From Bog-473 sp963777485 (GTDB lineage Bacteria > Actinomycetota > Acidimicrobiia > Acidimicrobiales > RAAP-2), in NCBI GenBank assembly GCA_963777485.1, contig CAVZQP010000002.1, positions 434,001 to 498,000 on the forward strand: a stretch of 64,000 nt of DNA, read 5' to 3'. Position 1 is the stretch's first letter. Every line of letters starts with the position of its first letter. Of the stretch, positions 33,239 to 41,625 are shown piece after piece. The notes under the pieces were generated by a model. That model was not told the DNA's origin. It worked only from the letters and a program-made list of their open reading frames with translations, and ran no database searches. Made by a program: the position numbers and the translations under genes.

Positions 33239-34309
33239 TCATGCGCCCGCTGCCCGAGCGTCCCGCAACGCCCGCACCCAACCGGCCCACGTCTCGATAC
33301 GCGCCCAGAACTGCTCCCGGGTCCCCGCAAAGTTGTGCATGTGCGCCATCCTCGGGCACACATAGAAGTCGACGCTCGGCGACGATGCATACGCCCGCAC
33401 CTCGCCCCGCGGGTCGACCAGCACGTCCCGCTCGCCCATCGCCACCAACACGGGCGCCGTGATCGCCGCCGCCTCCGCCAGCACCGCGCCCGGAGAAATG
33501 CACCACAGCACCAACGGGCTCGGAATCGTCGCCGAACCCCACGGCGGCATTTCAGCCTTCCGCGCCGGGTAGTCCTCCATGTCCCGGGCCACCACTGCCC
33601 GGTCGACGTCGTCAAAGTGGAACCCCCACGCCATCGCCTCGGTGCTCACATTCGTCCCGCCGCCGGCGGCTGCAGCCAGCGCCGGCGCGTTCGTCACCAC
33701 AGCCTCGGCCGGCACCGCCGTCCGCGGCATCCACGGCAGCACGAGATCGGGCGTGCCCGGGGCGGTCGGCGGCAGCGTGCCGAGCGTGCCGTACCCGAGC
33801 ACACCCACGCCGTCGTAGCTGTGGAAGCGACCCTGCTGCACGACGGTCAGGCACCCACCCATGGACTGCCCGATGCCGATCCTCACCGGATGCTCGACCT
33901 TGCCGAATCCCTCGATCAGGGTGCCGGCCGCCAGTTTCTCCAACACTTCGGCTTCCGCGGCCTCACTCGCTGCCGCCACCGGACCGAACCCCAACGCGTC
34001 GGGCCCGTGCAAGGAACTCCCGCCCACGCCGAGATGGTCGACCGACACGAAGACCCAGCCGCGCTCGGCGTGCCAATCGGCTTGCGAGCCCATCCCCGGT
34101 CCGGGCCCCGGCAAGTCGGTGGTGTAGTAACCCCGCGAGTAGCCGGCGCCAGGTTTGGCGAAGCAAACCACCGGGTCCTCGACCGCAGACCCGATCCCGA
34201 TCGACCCGCCGTCCTCGGGCACGGTGACGGTGAGCGCGACGTGTGCCTGCTCACCGAGACCGGCGGCCTCGGTGACGTCGACCTGCAGGTCGATCGACCG
34301 CACCCCCAT
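33239..34309 (-). CDS. Alpha/beta hydrolase
   Basis: 356 residues, no signal peptide. The oxyanion region is VVCFAKPGAGYSRGYY, the nucleophile Ser lies in IGIGQSMGGCLTVV, the acid probably in VLVAMGERDVLVDP, and the His in MAHMHNFAG. The MHNF-type ending and the long cap (about 190-270) resemble hydrolases near steroid or lipid catabolism genes, but no substrate is known. Middle gene of an SDR - hydrolase - tesB operon (81 bp after the SDR gene, 30 bp before tesB). Confidence 0.82.
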   Translation of the reverse strand: MGVRSIDLQVDVTEAAGLGEQAHVALTVTVPEDGGSIGIGSAVEDPVVCFAKPGAGYSRGYYTTDLPGPGPGMGSQADWHAERGWVFVSVDHLGVGGSSLHGPDALGFGPVAAASEAAEAEVLEKLAAGTLIEGFGKVEHPVRIGIGQSMGGCLTVVQQGRFHSYDGVGVLGYGTLGTLPPTAPGTPDLVLPWMPRTAVPAEAVVTNAPALAAAAGGGTNVSTEAMAWGFHFDDVDRAVVARDMEDYPARKAEMPPWGSATIPSPLVLWCISPGAVLAEAAAITAPVLVAMGERDVLVDPRGEVRAYASSPSVDFYVCPRMAHMHNFAGTREQFWARIETWAGWVRALRDARAAGA

Positions 34310-34390
34310 CGTCTAGTTCTATCCCTTCGTCGCGTGGCCCCGGCCTTCGGCCTCTTGCGAGCGGGAGGCCGCTCTCGGTCTGCTCCGGCG

Positions 34391-35149
34391 CTATTTCGGA
34401 GCGAAGCGCTGGCCGCCGTCGAGGCGAATGCACAAGCCGTTCAGCATCGGGATCTCCACGATCGCGACGGCGAGCTTGGCGTACTCCTCTGGACGCCCCA
34501 TCCGCTTCGGGAAGGCGGCGTCCTTGGTGAGGACACCCGCGAACTCGTCGGGGATGCCCTCGGTGAGCCCGGTGCTGAAGAGGCTCGGGGCAATCGCGAC
34601 CGTGCGGATGCCCAGGCTCCCAAGGTCGCGGGCCATCGTCAGCATCATGCCGGCGATGCCCGCCTTGGCTGCCGTGTAGGCGACCTGACCGATCTGGCCC
34701 TCGAACGCCGCGATGGACGCGGTGTCGATGATGACGCCCCGCTCCTCGTCTTCGGGCTCGTTGCTCGACATGTGCCAGGCCTGCAGGCGATTTAGGTTGA
34801 ACGTGCCGATCAGGTTCAGCTCGATCGTCTTCCGGAAGTCCGCCAGCGGGTGGGGCCCGTCCTTGGACAATGTCCGCTTCCCGATGCCACCCCCGGCCGT
34901 GTTGACGGCGATGTGCAAGCCGCCCAGCGCGCTCACCGCATCACCGAGGGCGGCCTCGACCTGATTCTCGTCGAGCACGTCGACCTCGTGGAAGGTGCCG
35001 TCGAGCTCCTTGGCCACCTGCGCGCCCGCCGAGTCGGGCAAGTCGAGGATGGCGATGTTGGCGCCCTTCTGGCGCAGCAACTGGGCTGTGGCCTTGGCCA
35101 TGCCCGAGGCGCCGCCGCAGATGACGGCCTTCTTCCGGCGGATCTCCAT
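34391..35149 (-). CDS. Short-chain dehydrogenase, 3-hydroxyacyl-CoA dehydrogenase-like (HSD10 type)
   Basis: 252 residues. The nucleotide motif is CGGASGMAKA (residues 11-20, GxxxGxA form), with Asp36 at the end of the second strand indicating NAD(H). The catalytic residues are Ser145 (IIDTASIAA), Tyr158 and Lys162 (YTAAK). It resembles the HSD17B10 group, which oxidises 3-hydroxyacyl-CoA or 17-beta-hydroxysteroids. The long helix insert with MSSNEPEDEERGVIIDTAS is typical of that group. It is the first gene of the minus-strand lipid operon and divergent from an enoyl-CoA hydratase; together these could perform successive beta-oxidation steps. Confidence 0.88.
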   Translation of the reverse strand: MEIRRKKAVICGGASGMAKATAQLLRQKGANIAILDLPDSAGAQVAKELDGTFHEVDVLDENQVEAALGDAVSALGGLHIAVNTAGGGIGKRTLSKDGPHPLADFRKTIELNLIGTFNLNRLQAWHMSSNEPEDEERGVIIDTASIAAFEGQIGQVAYTAAKAGIAGMMLTMARDLGSLGIRTVAIAPSLFSTGLTEGIPDEFAGVLTKDAAFPKRMGRPEEYAKLAVAIVEIPMLNGLCIRLDGGQRFAPK

Positions 35150-35247
35150 CGTGTTGTCCTTTTCTCAGTCCTCTATGTCGTGTGTGATGCTGTCTGCCCT
35201 GCCCACCCGGCCGCAAACCGGGGCCTCGGAGCCCAGAGAGAGGACCA

Positions 35248-36039
35248 ATGGAACGGGAGACCATCGAGTTCGACGTCGCCGACCATGTCGCCACCGTCAC
35301 GTTGAACCGGCCCGAGCACCTGAACTCCTTCAACGAAGCCATGGCGCTCGACCTGAAATGGGCCTGGGAGACCATCCGCGACACCGACGACATCCATTGC
35401 ACCGTGCTCCAGGGCAACGGGGACCGCGCCTTTTGCACGGGTATGGACGTCACGGAGGGTGGCGCGGGAGGTGCCTGGTTCACATTCGACAATCCCTGGA
35501 ACAGCTTCGATCCCGGGATTGCGATCGCACCCAAATTCCGCCACCGGGTGTGGAAGCCGGTCATCACCGCGGTGCACGGCCTTTGCGCCGGCGGGGCGCA
35601 GTATTTCCTCAACGAGTCCGACATCATCATCTGCTCGGAGGACGCCGTGTTCTTCGACCCGCACGCCAACGTCGGGATCGTGAGCGCGCTCGAGCCAATC
35701 GGCATGCTCCACCGCGGCGTGCCGCTCGGCGACGTGTTGCGCTGGGCCCTGATGGGCACGGAGGAACGGATCACCGCCGCCACCGCGCTCCGCATCGGGC
35801 TGGTCACCGAGGTTCTGCCCCGCGCCGGGCTCCGTGACCGGGCCCGCGAGATTGCGTTGTCGATTGCCGCGCGCGACACCAAGGCCGTCCAGGGGACGGT
35901 ACGCGCCATCTGGGAGTCGCTCGAGATGCCGCGCAACATCGCGATCAACAACGGCCTCTCCTACACGCAGATCGGCAACCCGCCGCCGGACGAGGTGTCG
36001 CGGGCGTCCCGCAGCAAGAAGGAGACGCAGTACCGCTGA
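35248..36039 (+). CDS. Enoyl-CoA hydratase/isomerase family protein
   Basis: 263 residues. Core segments are VATVTLNRPEHLNSFNEAM, the oxyanion-hole segments QGNGDRAFCTGMDVTEGG and AVHGLCAGGAQYFLNESD, and FFDPHANVGIVSALEP. The usual Glu after GG is replaced by Gln/Tyr (GGAQYF), so the catalytic Glu pair of a true hydratase is incomplete; it may be an isomerase, hydrolase or act on an unusual acyl-CoA. AGAGAGAGGACC before the ATG is a good ribosome-binding site. Divergent from the SDR gene, with 98 bp between them. Confidence 0.87.
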   Translation: MERETIEFDVADHVATVTLNRPEHLNSFNEAMALDLKWAWETIRDTDDIHCTVLQGNGDRAFCTGMDVTEGGAGGAWFTFDNPWNSFDPGIAIAPKFRHRVWKPVITAVHGLCAGGAQYFLNESDIIICSEDAVFFDPHANVGIVSALEPIGMLHRGVPLGDVLRWALMGTEERITAATALRIGLVTEVLPRAGLRDRAREIALSIAARDTKAVQGTVRAIWESLEMPRNIAINNGLSYTQIGNPPPDEVSRASRSKKETQYR

Positions 36040-36089
36040 CACTGTCTTCGACCAGGTGTGCCCGGTCGCAAGCCAAAGGGGAGGTCCAC

Positions 36090-37523
36090 ATGGGCAGCAC
36101 GGCCAACGCGGCGTTCGAGGTGATACCCGGAGAGCCACTCGACTTCATGCGGGACTTCGATCTCGCCGCACTCGGCTACGAAGAAACCGAGTACCTCGTC
36201 ACCGGCACCGCGTCCTCCTACGAAATCGAGGGTGAGCGGGGCGAAGACGGTCGCTGGGCCGTGTCCCCGGCAGCGGAAGCACCATTTCGGACGCGGATCG
36301 TGGTGCGCAAGCCGTCTGATCCGGGGCGCTTCAGCGGCGTCGTGATCGTGGAATGGCACAACGTCTCCGCCGGAATCGACGCCGCGCCAGATTGGGGCTT
36401 CTTCCACCGCGCCGCCACCGCGGCTGGACATGTCTTCGTGGGTGTCTCGGCGCAGAAGGCCGGCATCGACGGCGGGGGCATTGCCGAGGGCATCCACCTC
36501 AAGCTCTTGGACCCGGGCCGTTATGAAGCGCTTGAGCACCCGGGTGATGCGTGGAGCTTCGACATCTTCACGCAGATCGGCAGGCTGGTTCGGCTCCCGG
36601 GCGACGAGGGCCCGCTGCAGGGCCTGACCGCACAGCGCCTGATCGCGGCGGGCGAGTCGCAATCGGCTGCCTGCCTCGTGACCTATATCAATGCGATCGA
36701 TCCCCAGACGCAGGTGTTCGACGGGTACTTCGTGCACGGGCGCCCCGCAGCCGGCCTCACCCTCGACGGGGTCTTCATCCGATCCGCTCGTCCCCCCGAC
36801 GCCGGCCAACCTGCGATCCCGGAGGCCGTCCTGTCCAAGGGCGAACGGATCCGTGAAGACGTCCGGGTGCCGGTTCTCGTCTTGCAGAGCGAGACAGACG
36901 TGATCCTGCTCGGTGGCCAGAAAGCCCGCCAGCCGGACAGCGATCGGGTCCGCCTGTGGGAGATGGCAGGCGCGGCGCACGCCGACACCTACACCGTGAG
37001 CGCGGGACGTCATGACGACGGATCCCTCACCGGCGAGCGGTTTGCCGAGCTCTTGCGGCCGACGACCAACCTCTTGATCGGCCAGACGGAGACGCCGGTC
37101 AACTCCGGTCCCCAGCAGCACTATGTGGCCCAAGCGGCCCTCGATCACCTTGTGCGATGGGTCCTCGAAGGTGTCTCGCCGCCGAGTGCGCCTCGCCTCG
37201 AGGTCGATGACACCGGCACCGACTTCCACAAGGACGCGCGGGGCAACGTCCTCGGCGGCATCCGCACCCCGTGGGTCGACGCGCCCGTCGCGGTCTTGTC
37301 CGGCCTCGGGCAGGCCGGGGACTCCTTTGCATTTCTCTTCGGCCAGACGAGCCCGTTCGACGAGGCGACGCTCTCCGAGCTGTATCCGGGCGGAAAGGAT
37401 GAGTACCTCGGGCGGTTCGAGGACAGCCTCGACGCAACGATCGAGGCCGGTTTCGTACGCGCCGAGGACCGGACCGAGATCCTTGCTATCGCCGCCGCCT
37501 CGTACCCGCTGTTGCTCGCCTGA
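36090..37523 (+). CDS. Alpha/beta hydrolase domain-containing protein (Abhydrolase_10-like)
   Basis: 477 residues. Conserved features are GVVIVEWHNVSAGIDAAPDW (opening core strand and loop), HVFVGVSAQKAGIDGG, the nucleophile Ser in RLIAAGESQSAACLVTYIN and VPVLVLQSETDVILLG for the acid. The His is probably in MAGAAHADTY. This is a large alpha/beta hydrolase family of unknown substrate that is frequent in soil actinobacteria and proteobacteria. No signal peptide is seen. It follows the enoyl-CoA hydratase by 50 bp and precedes the ABC ATPase by 12 bp, so the three may share a transcript. Confidence 0.8.
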   Translation: MGSTANAAFEVIPGEPLDFMRDFDLAALGYEETEYLVTGTASSYEIEGERGEDGRWAVSPAAEAPFRTRIVVRKPSDPGRFSGVVIVEWHNVSAGIDAAPDWGFFHRAATAAGHVFVGVSAQKAGIDGGGIAEGIHLKLLDPGRYEALEHPGDAWSFDIFTQIGRLVRLPGDEGPLQGLTAQRLIAAGESQSAACLVTYINAIDPQTQVFDGYFVHGRPAAGLTLDGVFIRSARPPDAGQPAIPEAVLSKGERIREDVRVPVLVLQSETDVILLGGQKARQPDSDRVRLWEMAGAAHADTYTVSAGRHDDGSLTGERFAELLRPTTNLLIGQTETPVNSGPQQHYVAQAALDHLVRWVLEGVSPPSAPRLEVDDTGTDFHKDARGNVLGGIRTPWVDAPVAVLSGLGQAGDSFAFLFGQTSPFDEATLSELYPGGKDEYLGRFEDSLDATIEAGFVRAEDRTEILAIAAASYPLLLA

Positions 37524-37535
37524 CCGGCGACGCCA

Positions 37536-38456
37536 ATGCTCGCGTGTTCGGGATTGCGCAAGCGCTACGGCGACCGCCTTGCCGTCGACGGCGTCTCCTT
37601 CTCGATAGCCGCGGGGGAGTGCTACGGCCTCCTCGGACCCAACGGCGCCGGCAAGACGACGACCATCTCGATGCTCTGTGGCCTGGTGCCGGCCGACGAG
37701 GGCGACATCACAATCGACGGCCACCCCGGGGGGTCCCTCGAGGCCAAGGCCGCGGTCGGCTACGTCCCCCAGGACCTCGCGCTCTATCCCGATCTCACCG
37801 CGGCGGAGAACCTCACGTTCTTCGGGGAGCTCTACGGGCTGACCGGCAACGAGCTCCATGGCCGCATCGCCGAGACGCTCGAGCTCGTCGGGCTGGCGGA
37901 ACGGGGCAAGGACCGCATCGGGACCTACTCGGGCGGCATGAAGCGACGGGCCAACATGGCCGCCGGCCTGTTGCACCGGCCCAAGCTCCTCGTGCTCGAC
38001 GAGCCGACAGTCGGGGTCGATCCGCAGAGCCGCAACGCCATCCTCGAGACGGTCGGGCGGCTCGGCATCGCCGTCCTCTATACGACCCACTACATGGAAG
38101 AGGCGGCCAAGCTCTGCGACCGGGTCGGCATCATCGACGACGGCCACCTGATCGCCGAGGGGACCAACGAGGGCCTCATCGCACAGCACGGCGGGCGCGA
38201 CCGGGTGCAACTGAGCTGTGAAGCAGACGTCGATCTCGGCCAACTGGCCGCTGCCTGCCGGGAGCTCGACTCTGTCTATGAGGTCGCCGAACTCGAGGAT
38301 CGGCTCGAGCTCACCACCGACCACGGTCCGGCGGTGCTGCCCGCCGTCGTCACCACGGCTGTCCGTCACGGCGTCGAGCTCACAGGCGTCGAGGTGCGCT
38401 CCCCCAATCTCGAAGACGTCTTCCTCCGCCTGACCGGCAAGGACCTGCGCGACTGA
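37536..38456 (+). CDS. ABC transporter ATP-binding protein (DrrA/ABC-2 type) without adjacent permease
   Basis: 306 residues. Walker A LLGPNGAGKTTT, Q-loop GYVPQDLALY, signature TYSGGMKRRANM, Walker B LLVLDEPTVGVDP, and H-loop YTTHYMEEA are all intact. The C-terminal 90 residues are the usual DrrA-type extension ending in SPNLEDVFLRLTGKDLRD. It should power an ABC-2 exporter at the membrane. Both neighbours on this strand are soluble proteins, so the partner permease must be encoded elsewhere or has been lost. The start 12 bp after the hydrolase stop has no clear ribosome-binding site. Confidence 0.9.
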   Translation: MLACSGLRKRYGDRLAVDGVSFSIAAGECYGLLGPNGAGKTTTISMLCGLVPADEGDITIDGHPGGSLEAKAAVGYVPQDLALYPDLTAAENLTFFGELYGLTGNELHGRIAETLELVGLAERGKDRIGTYSGGMKRRANMAAGLLHRPKLLVLDEPTVGVDPQSRNAILETVGRLGIAVLYTTHYMEEAAKLCDRVGIIDDGHLIAEGTNEGLIAQHGGRDRVQLSCEADVDLGQLAAACRELDSVYEVAELEDRLELTTDHGPAVLPAVVTTAVRHGVELTGVEVRSPNLEDVFLRLTGKDLRD

Positions 38457-38469
38457 ATCCGGGCGCCCC

Positions 38470-38498
38470 TTGTCAGGAGTTGCCTGACGCTGTAAGGT
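38470..38498 (+). promoter_or_regulatory. Promoter with overlapping palindrome before the zinc-finger protein gene
   Basis: TTGTCA (38470-38475) and TAAGGT (38493-38498) are separated by 17 bp. GTCAGGAGTTGCCTGAC (38472-38488) is a perfect 6-bp-arm palindrome covering the -35 box and part of the spacer, and a third CCTGAC lies at 38503-38508 near the expected transcription start. This looks like a repressor operator. Confidence 0.6.
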
Positions 38499-38538
38499 GA
38501 CCCCTGACGGGCGGAGGGATCGCCGAGAAGGGAAGACC

Positions 38539-38931
38539 GTGCCGACACCGACGCCAGCAACCGAGACCGACGAACCCGTCATCGCCTGCTGCTCCTTCTG
38601 TTTCAAGCCCAACACGCGGGTCGACCGGCTCGTGGCCGGACCCGCGGTCTACGTCTGCAACGAGTGCGTGGACCTGTGTTGCGAGGTGATCGCGGCCACC
38701 CCCGAAGGCCCGGTCATGGGCGCGCGCATGATGCCTTGGGAACATGCGCAGACGGTGGACGCAGCGCTCGCGCACCTGCCCAACGTGGCTCGCGCCCAAG
38801 CGCAAGTGGAGGAGAGCCTCCTCGGCTGGGTCCTCCGCGCCCGACAGCTCGGCGCAACGTGGGCCCAGGTCGGCGAGGCCCTCGGCGTCACCCGCCAGTC
38901 GGCCTGGGAACGCTTCGCGGCTGAGGAGTAG
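38539..38931 (+). CDS. ClpX-type C4 zinc finger fused to a helix-turn-helix
   Basis: 130 residues. The N-terminal zinc-binding domain has CSFCFKP (Cys-x2-Cys) and VYVCNECVDLC (Cys-x2-Cys), the arrangement of the ClpX zinc finger that binds adaptors and substrates. Instead of the AAA+ domain, the C-terminal half (about 85-130) has GATWAQVGEALGVTRQSAWERF, a plausible helix-turn-helix. It may be a DNA-binding regulator that borrows the ClpX dimerisation module. GTG at 38539 was chosen from AAGGGAAG upstream and the promoter position; an upstream GTG would lie before the expected transcript start. Confidence 0.8.
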   Translation: MPTPTPATETDEPVIACCSFCFKPNTRVDRLVAGPAVYVCNECVDLCCEVIAATPEGPVMGARMMPWEHAQTVDAALAHLPNVARAQAQVEESLLGWVLRARQLGATWAQVGEALGVTRQSAWERFAAEE

Positions 38932-38991
38932 CGCGACCGATTACCCGTCCCGGGCGTTGCAGGCCCACTCCGGCCTGGAATACTCGGCGTC

Positions 38992-39486
38992 GTGCGCCTC
39001 ACGAACGACCAGTGTTGGGCCAACCTCGCCACCGTCGACCACGGTGTGTTGTGCACGAACGGCGCACGCGGGGCCATCGATGCGGTGCCCGTCTGTTTTG
39101 TGGTTGTCGGCAAGGTCATCGCCTCGCCGATCGACACCGTCAAGGCGAAGGACACGACCGAGCTGGGCCGGCTCAAGAATCTCGAGGCCGACTCGACCGC
39201 CACGCTGTTGTGCGAGCAGTGGGTGCGCCACGACTGGTCCCGGTTGTGGTGGGTCAAAGCACAGCTGGCCCGTCGTTCTGGCCACGACCTCTCGGCGACG
39301 CTGCGGGACGAGTGTGAAACCGAGCTGCGGCACAAGTACTTCCAATACCGGGGCACCGAGTTCGCCGACCTCCTCGTCTTCAACGTGAAGTCGCTCAGCG
39401 GGTGGGCGGCATCGGAGGATCCGGACGCGGCGCGGCGCGCCATGAGCGGCGACGGCGACGGCGACGTGTCCCGAACCGACTACTGA
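38992..39486 (+). CDS. PPOX-class F420-dependent oxidoreductase family protein (Rv0121-like)
   Basis: 164 residues in a split-barrel FMN/F420-binding fold. Segments are LATVDHGVLCTNGARGAIDAVPVCFVV, KAKDTTELGRLKNLEADSTATLLCEQW and WWVKAQLARR. This matches the short Rv0121-type family of pyridoxamine-oxidase-like proteins assigned to coenzyme F420. Substrate not known. TTGCAG (38957) and TACTCG (38981) 18 bp apart end just before the GTG start, and no ribosome-binding site is present, so the message is probably leaderless. The stop lies one base from the end of the convergent acyl-CoA ligase gene. Confidence 0.8.
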   Translation: MRLTNDQCWANLATVDHGVLCTNGARGAIDAVPVCFVVVGKVIASPIDTVKAKDTTELGRLKNLEADSTATLLCEQWVRHDWSRLWWVKAQLARRSGHDLSATLRDECETELRHKYFQYRGTEFADLLVFNVKSLSGWAASEDPDAARRAMSGDGDGDVSRTDY

Positions 39487-39487
39487 C

Positions 39488-41026
39488 TTACTGACCTGAA
39501 TTGTTCGACGCGGAGAGCTCGTCGCGCAGCACACGGCGCAGCAGCTTGCCCGTGGGTGAGTAGGGCAGTTCCGAGCGGAACTCGATCACCGTCGGCATCT
39601 TGGTCGAGCGCAACCGCTCCCGCACCCACTCCTGCAGCGCAGCATCCGACACCGCACCCGAGGCCGAAGCGGGATGCAGCACCACCACGGCGGCGACCGT
39701 CTCGCCCCACTCGGTGTCCGGGATGCCGAGCACGGCCACGTCGGCCACGGCGGGGTGGGCGTGCAGGACGGTTTCGATCTCGCCCGGCGAGATGTTCTCG
39801 CCCCCCCGCACGATGACATCGTCGAGGCGCCCGTCGACGTACAAGAACCCGTCGGCGTCGAACCAGCCGGCGTCACGGGTGCGGAACCATCGCTCGTCAT
39901 CGAGCACGGAGCGGCCGACGTACTCGCCCGACACCTGTTCGCCGCGCACCCAGATCTCGCCCTTTTCGCCCGCCGCCACGACCGACCCGGCCTCGTCGCG
40001 GATCTCCACCTCGAGCATCGGCAGCGGACGGCCGACCGAGCCGAGCCGGGCCCGCACGGCCTCGTCCGACGAGGCGAACGCCTCGCGATGGTCGTCGGGC
40101 GTGAGCATGGCGATGGTCGAGGAGGTCTCGGTCAGTCCGTACGCGTTGACCAGGTCCACCGACGGCAGGTCCCGCAAGGTGCGCTCGACGAGCTCCAGTG
40201 GCATGCGGCCGCCGCCGTAGGACAGGTGCCGCAGGGCCGGCGGTGCCGCGCCGACAGCTTCGACGGCGTCCAGGATCCGCCCGAGCATGGTCGGCACGAC
40301 CATGGCATGCGTGATCCGCTCGTCCGTGGCGACACGGACCCACTCGGCCGCGTCGAACGTCGGCAGGTACATGATCCGCCGCCCCGAGTACAGCGAGGAG
40401 AGCACCGCCGCGATCCCGGCGATGTGGTACGGCGGGACGCAGACGAGCTGCGCCTCGTCGGCGCCACACCCGAGGAACTCGACCGACGAGATGATGTAGG
40501 ACACCAGGTGCCGGTGACGGAGCACCGCCGCTTTGGGCTCCGAGGTCGTGCCGCTGGTGAAGAGGAACACGGCCACCGACTCGGGATCGACGAATGGGTG
40601 CTCAACGCCGGACTCGTCCGAGCCGGCATCGCCACCGACCACCGACGAGGCGAACGCGTCCACCGTGACGATGCGTCCGGCCTCGACCCCGGCGGAACGC
40701 AACCGGTCGACCTCGGCAGCGTCAGCGATGATCGGGCCCGGCGGCACCCGCGGCAGGATCGACGCCAACTGCTCGTCGGGCGCTCGATAGTTCAGAGGCG
40801 CAAACGCCGCCCCCGCCAGCGACGCCCCGAACAACGCGACCGGCAACACGTCGGAGTTCAGCCCGAAGTAGCCGACGGCCTCGGCGCCTTCCTTCTCGAA
40901 CAACACAGCCGCGCGCCGAGCGGCTGCCAGCAACGCAGAAGAGGTGAGGCCCCCCGACGAAGAGCCGACGCAGACCCGGTCGGGGTCGCCCTCCGCCACC
41001 ATCTCCAACAACATGGCGATGTTCAT
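39488..41026 (-). CDS. Acyl-CoA synthetase / AMP-dependent ligase
   Basis: 512 residues. The P-loop-like AMP-binding motif is VFLFTSGTTSEPKAA. Further motifs are VNAYGLTETSS (A5), WFRTRDAGWFDADGFLYVDGRLDDVIVRGGENI (A7-A8 region, read in segments) and the A10 Lys in SPTGKLLRR. It activates a carboxylic acid to an acyl-adenylate and then to the CoA thioester. Chain-length specificity is not visible. It follows the small gene at 41088 in the same direction (61 bp gap). Confidence 0.9.
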   Translation of the reverse strand: MNIAMLLEMVAEGDPDRVCVGSSSGGLTSSALLAAARRAAVLFEKEGAEAVGYFGLNSDVLPVALFGASLAGAAFAPLNYRAPDEQLASILPRVPPGPIIADAAEVDRLRSAGVEAGRIVTVDAFASSVVGGDAGSDESGVEHPFVDPESVAVFLFTSGTTSEPKAAVLRHRHLVSYIISSVEFLGCGADEAQLVCVPPYHIAGIAAVLSSLYSGRRIMYLPTFDAAEWVRVATDERITHAMVVPTMLGRILDAVEAVGAAPPALRHLSYGGGRMPLELVERTLRDLPSVDLVNAYGLTETSSTIAMLTPDDHREAFASSDEAVRARLGSVGRPLPMLEVEIRDEAGSVVAAGEKGEIWVRGEQVSGEYVGRSVLDDERWFRTRDAGWFDADGFLYVDGRLDDVIVRGGENISPGEIETVLHAHPAVADVAVLGIPDTEWGETVAAVVVLHPASASGAVSDAALQEWVRERLRSTKMPTVIEFRSELPYSPTGKLLRRVLRDELSASNNSGQ

Positions 41027-41087
41027 GGCGACAGCTCCCCCCGGTCCGACGCTGTGCGCTCAGTGTTCGAAACGAACGCGGCGGCGC

Positions 41088-41393
41088 TCAGTCCGACGCG
41101 GGCAGCGGCTTCGCGCCCTTGACTTCGAGGACGGTCTCGCCCACCGAGATCGAGCCTTCGCCCGCCTTCGTGCACAGGATCTCGATGCCGAGCGCCTCGT
41201 CGGCGTAGCGCTTCCCGAGTTGCGTGCCGCCGTCGAGGCCGGCCGCCGGGGCCTGCGTCGTCACGTCGGCGTCGATCGCCACGAAGGGCTGACCCCCGCA
41301 GCGCAGGTCGATCGCCTCGCCGGGCGCCTTGACCACGACCACCTCGCAGGCGTCGGTGGCGCTCCGCAGCCTCGTGCCTGCCTTCAGTTCCAT
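41088..41393 (-). CDS. Small uncharacterised protein upstream of the acyl-CoA ligase
   Basis: 101 residues, no membrane segment, predicted mostly beta. It contains a central CGGQPFV and two Cys. It ends with SISVGETVLEVKGAKPLP. No family is recognised. ATG at 41393 was preferred, although an upstream start at 41456 keeps the frame open. The position suggests co-transcription with the ligase. Confidence 0.65.
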   Translation of the reverse strand: MELKAGTRLRSATDACEVVVVKAPGEAIDLRCGGQPFVAIDADVTTQAPAAGLDGGTQLGKRYADEALGIEILCTKAGEGSISVGETVLEVKGAKPLPASD

Positions 41394-41625
41394 CCCCACC
41401 GCAGCGTCCTCGCTTTCGACTTGTCTCGGCGACCCGACCCCCAACCTTCCGGCCAAACCTTTAGGTGGAGGGGGTCCAGGATATTCGCCGCCCCGTACCG
41501 CCCTCGTCGGGGAGGCGGCCCCGACCCCTTTCTACCGCCGGCGGCTGGTGGAGCGCATCCTGGGTGTTCACGGAGCGTGAGAGAATGCTCTTTGGGGGCA
41601 AGGCCGCTTGGCAACGGAGGAATTG

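Noticed and set aside
35961..38615. 884-codon open frame antisense to the hydrolase and ABC ATPase genes
   Set aside because: No motif, spans two clear plus-strand genes with intact active sites.
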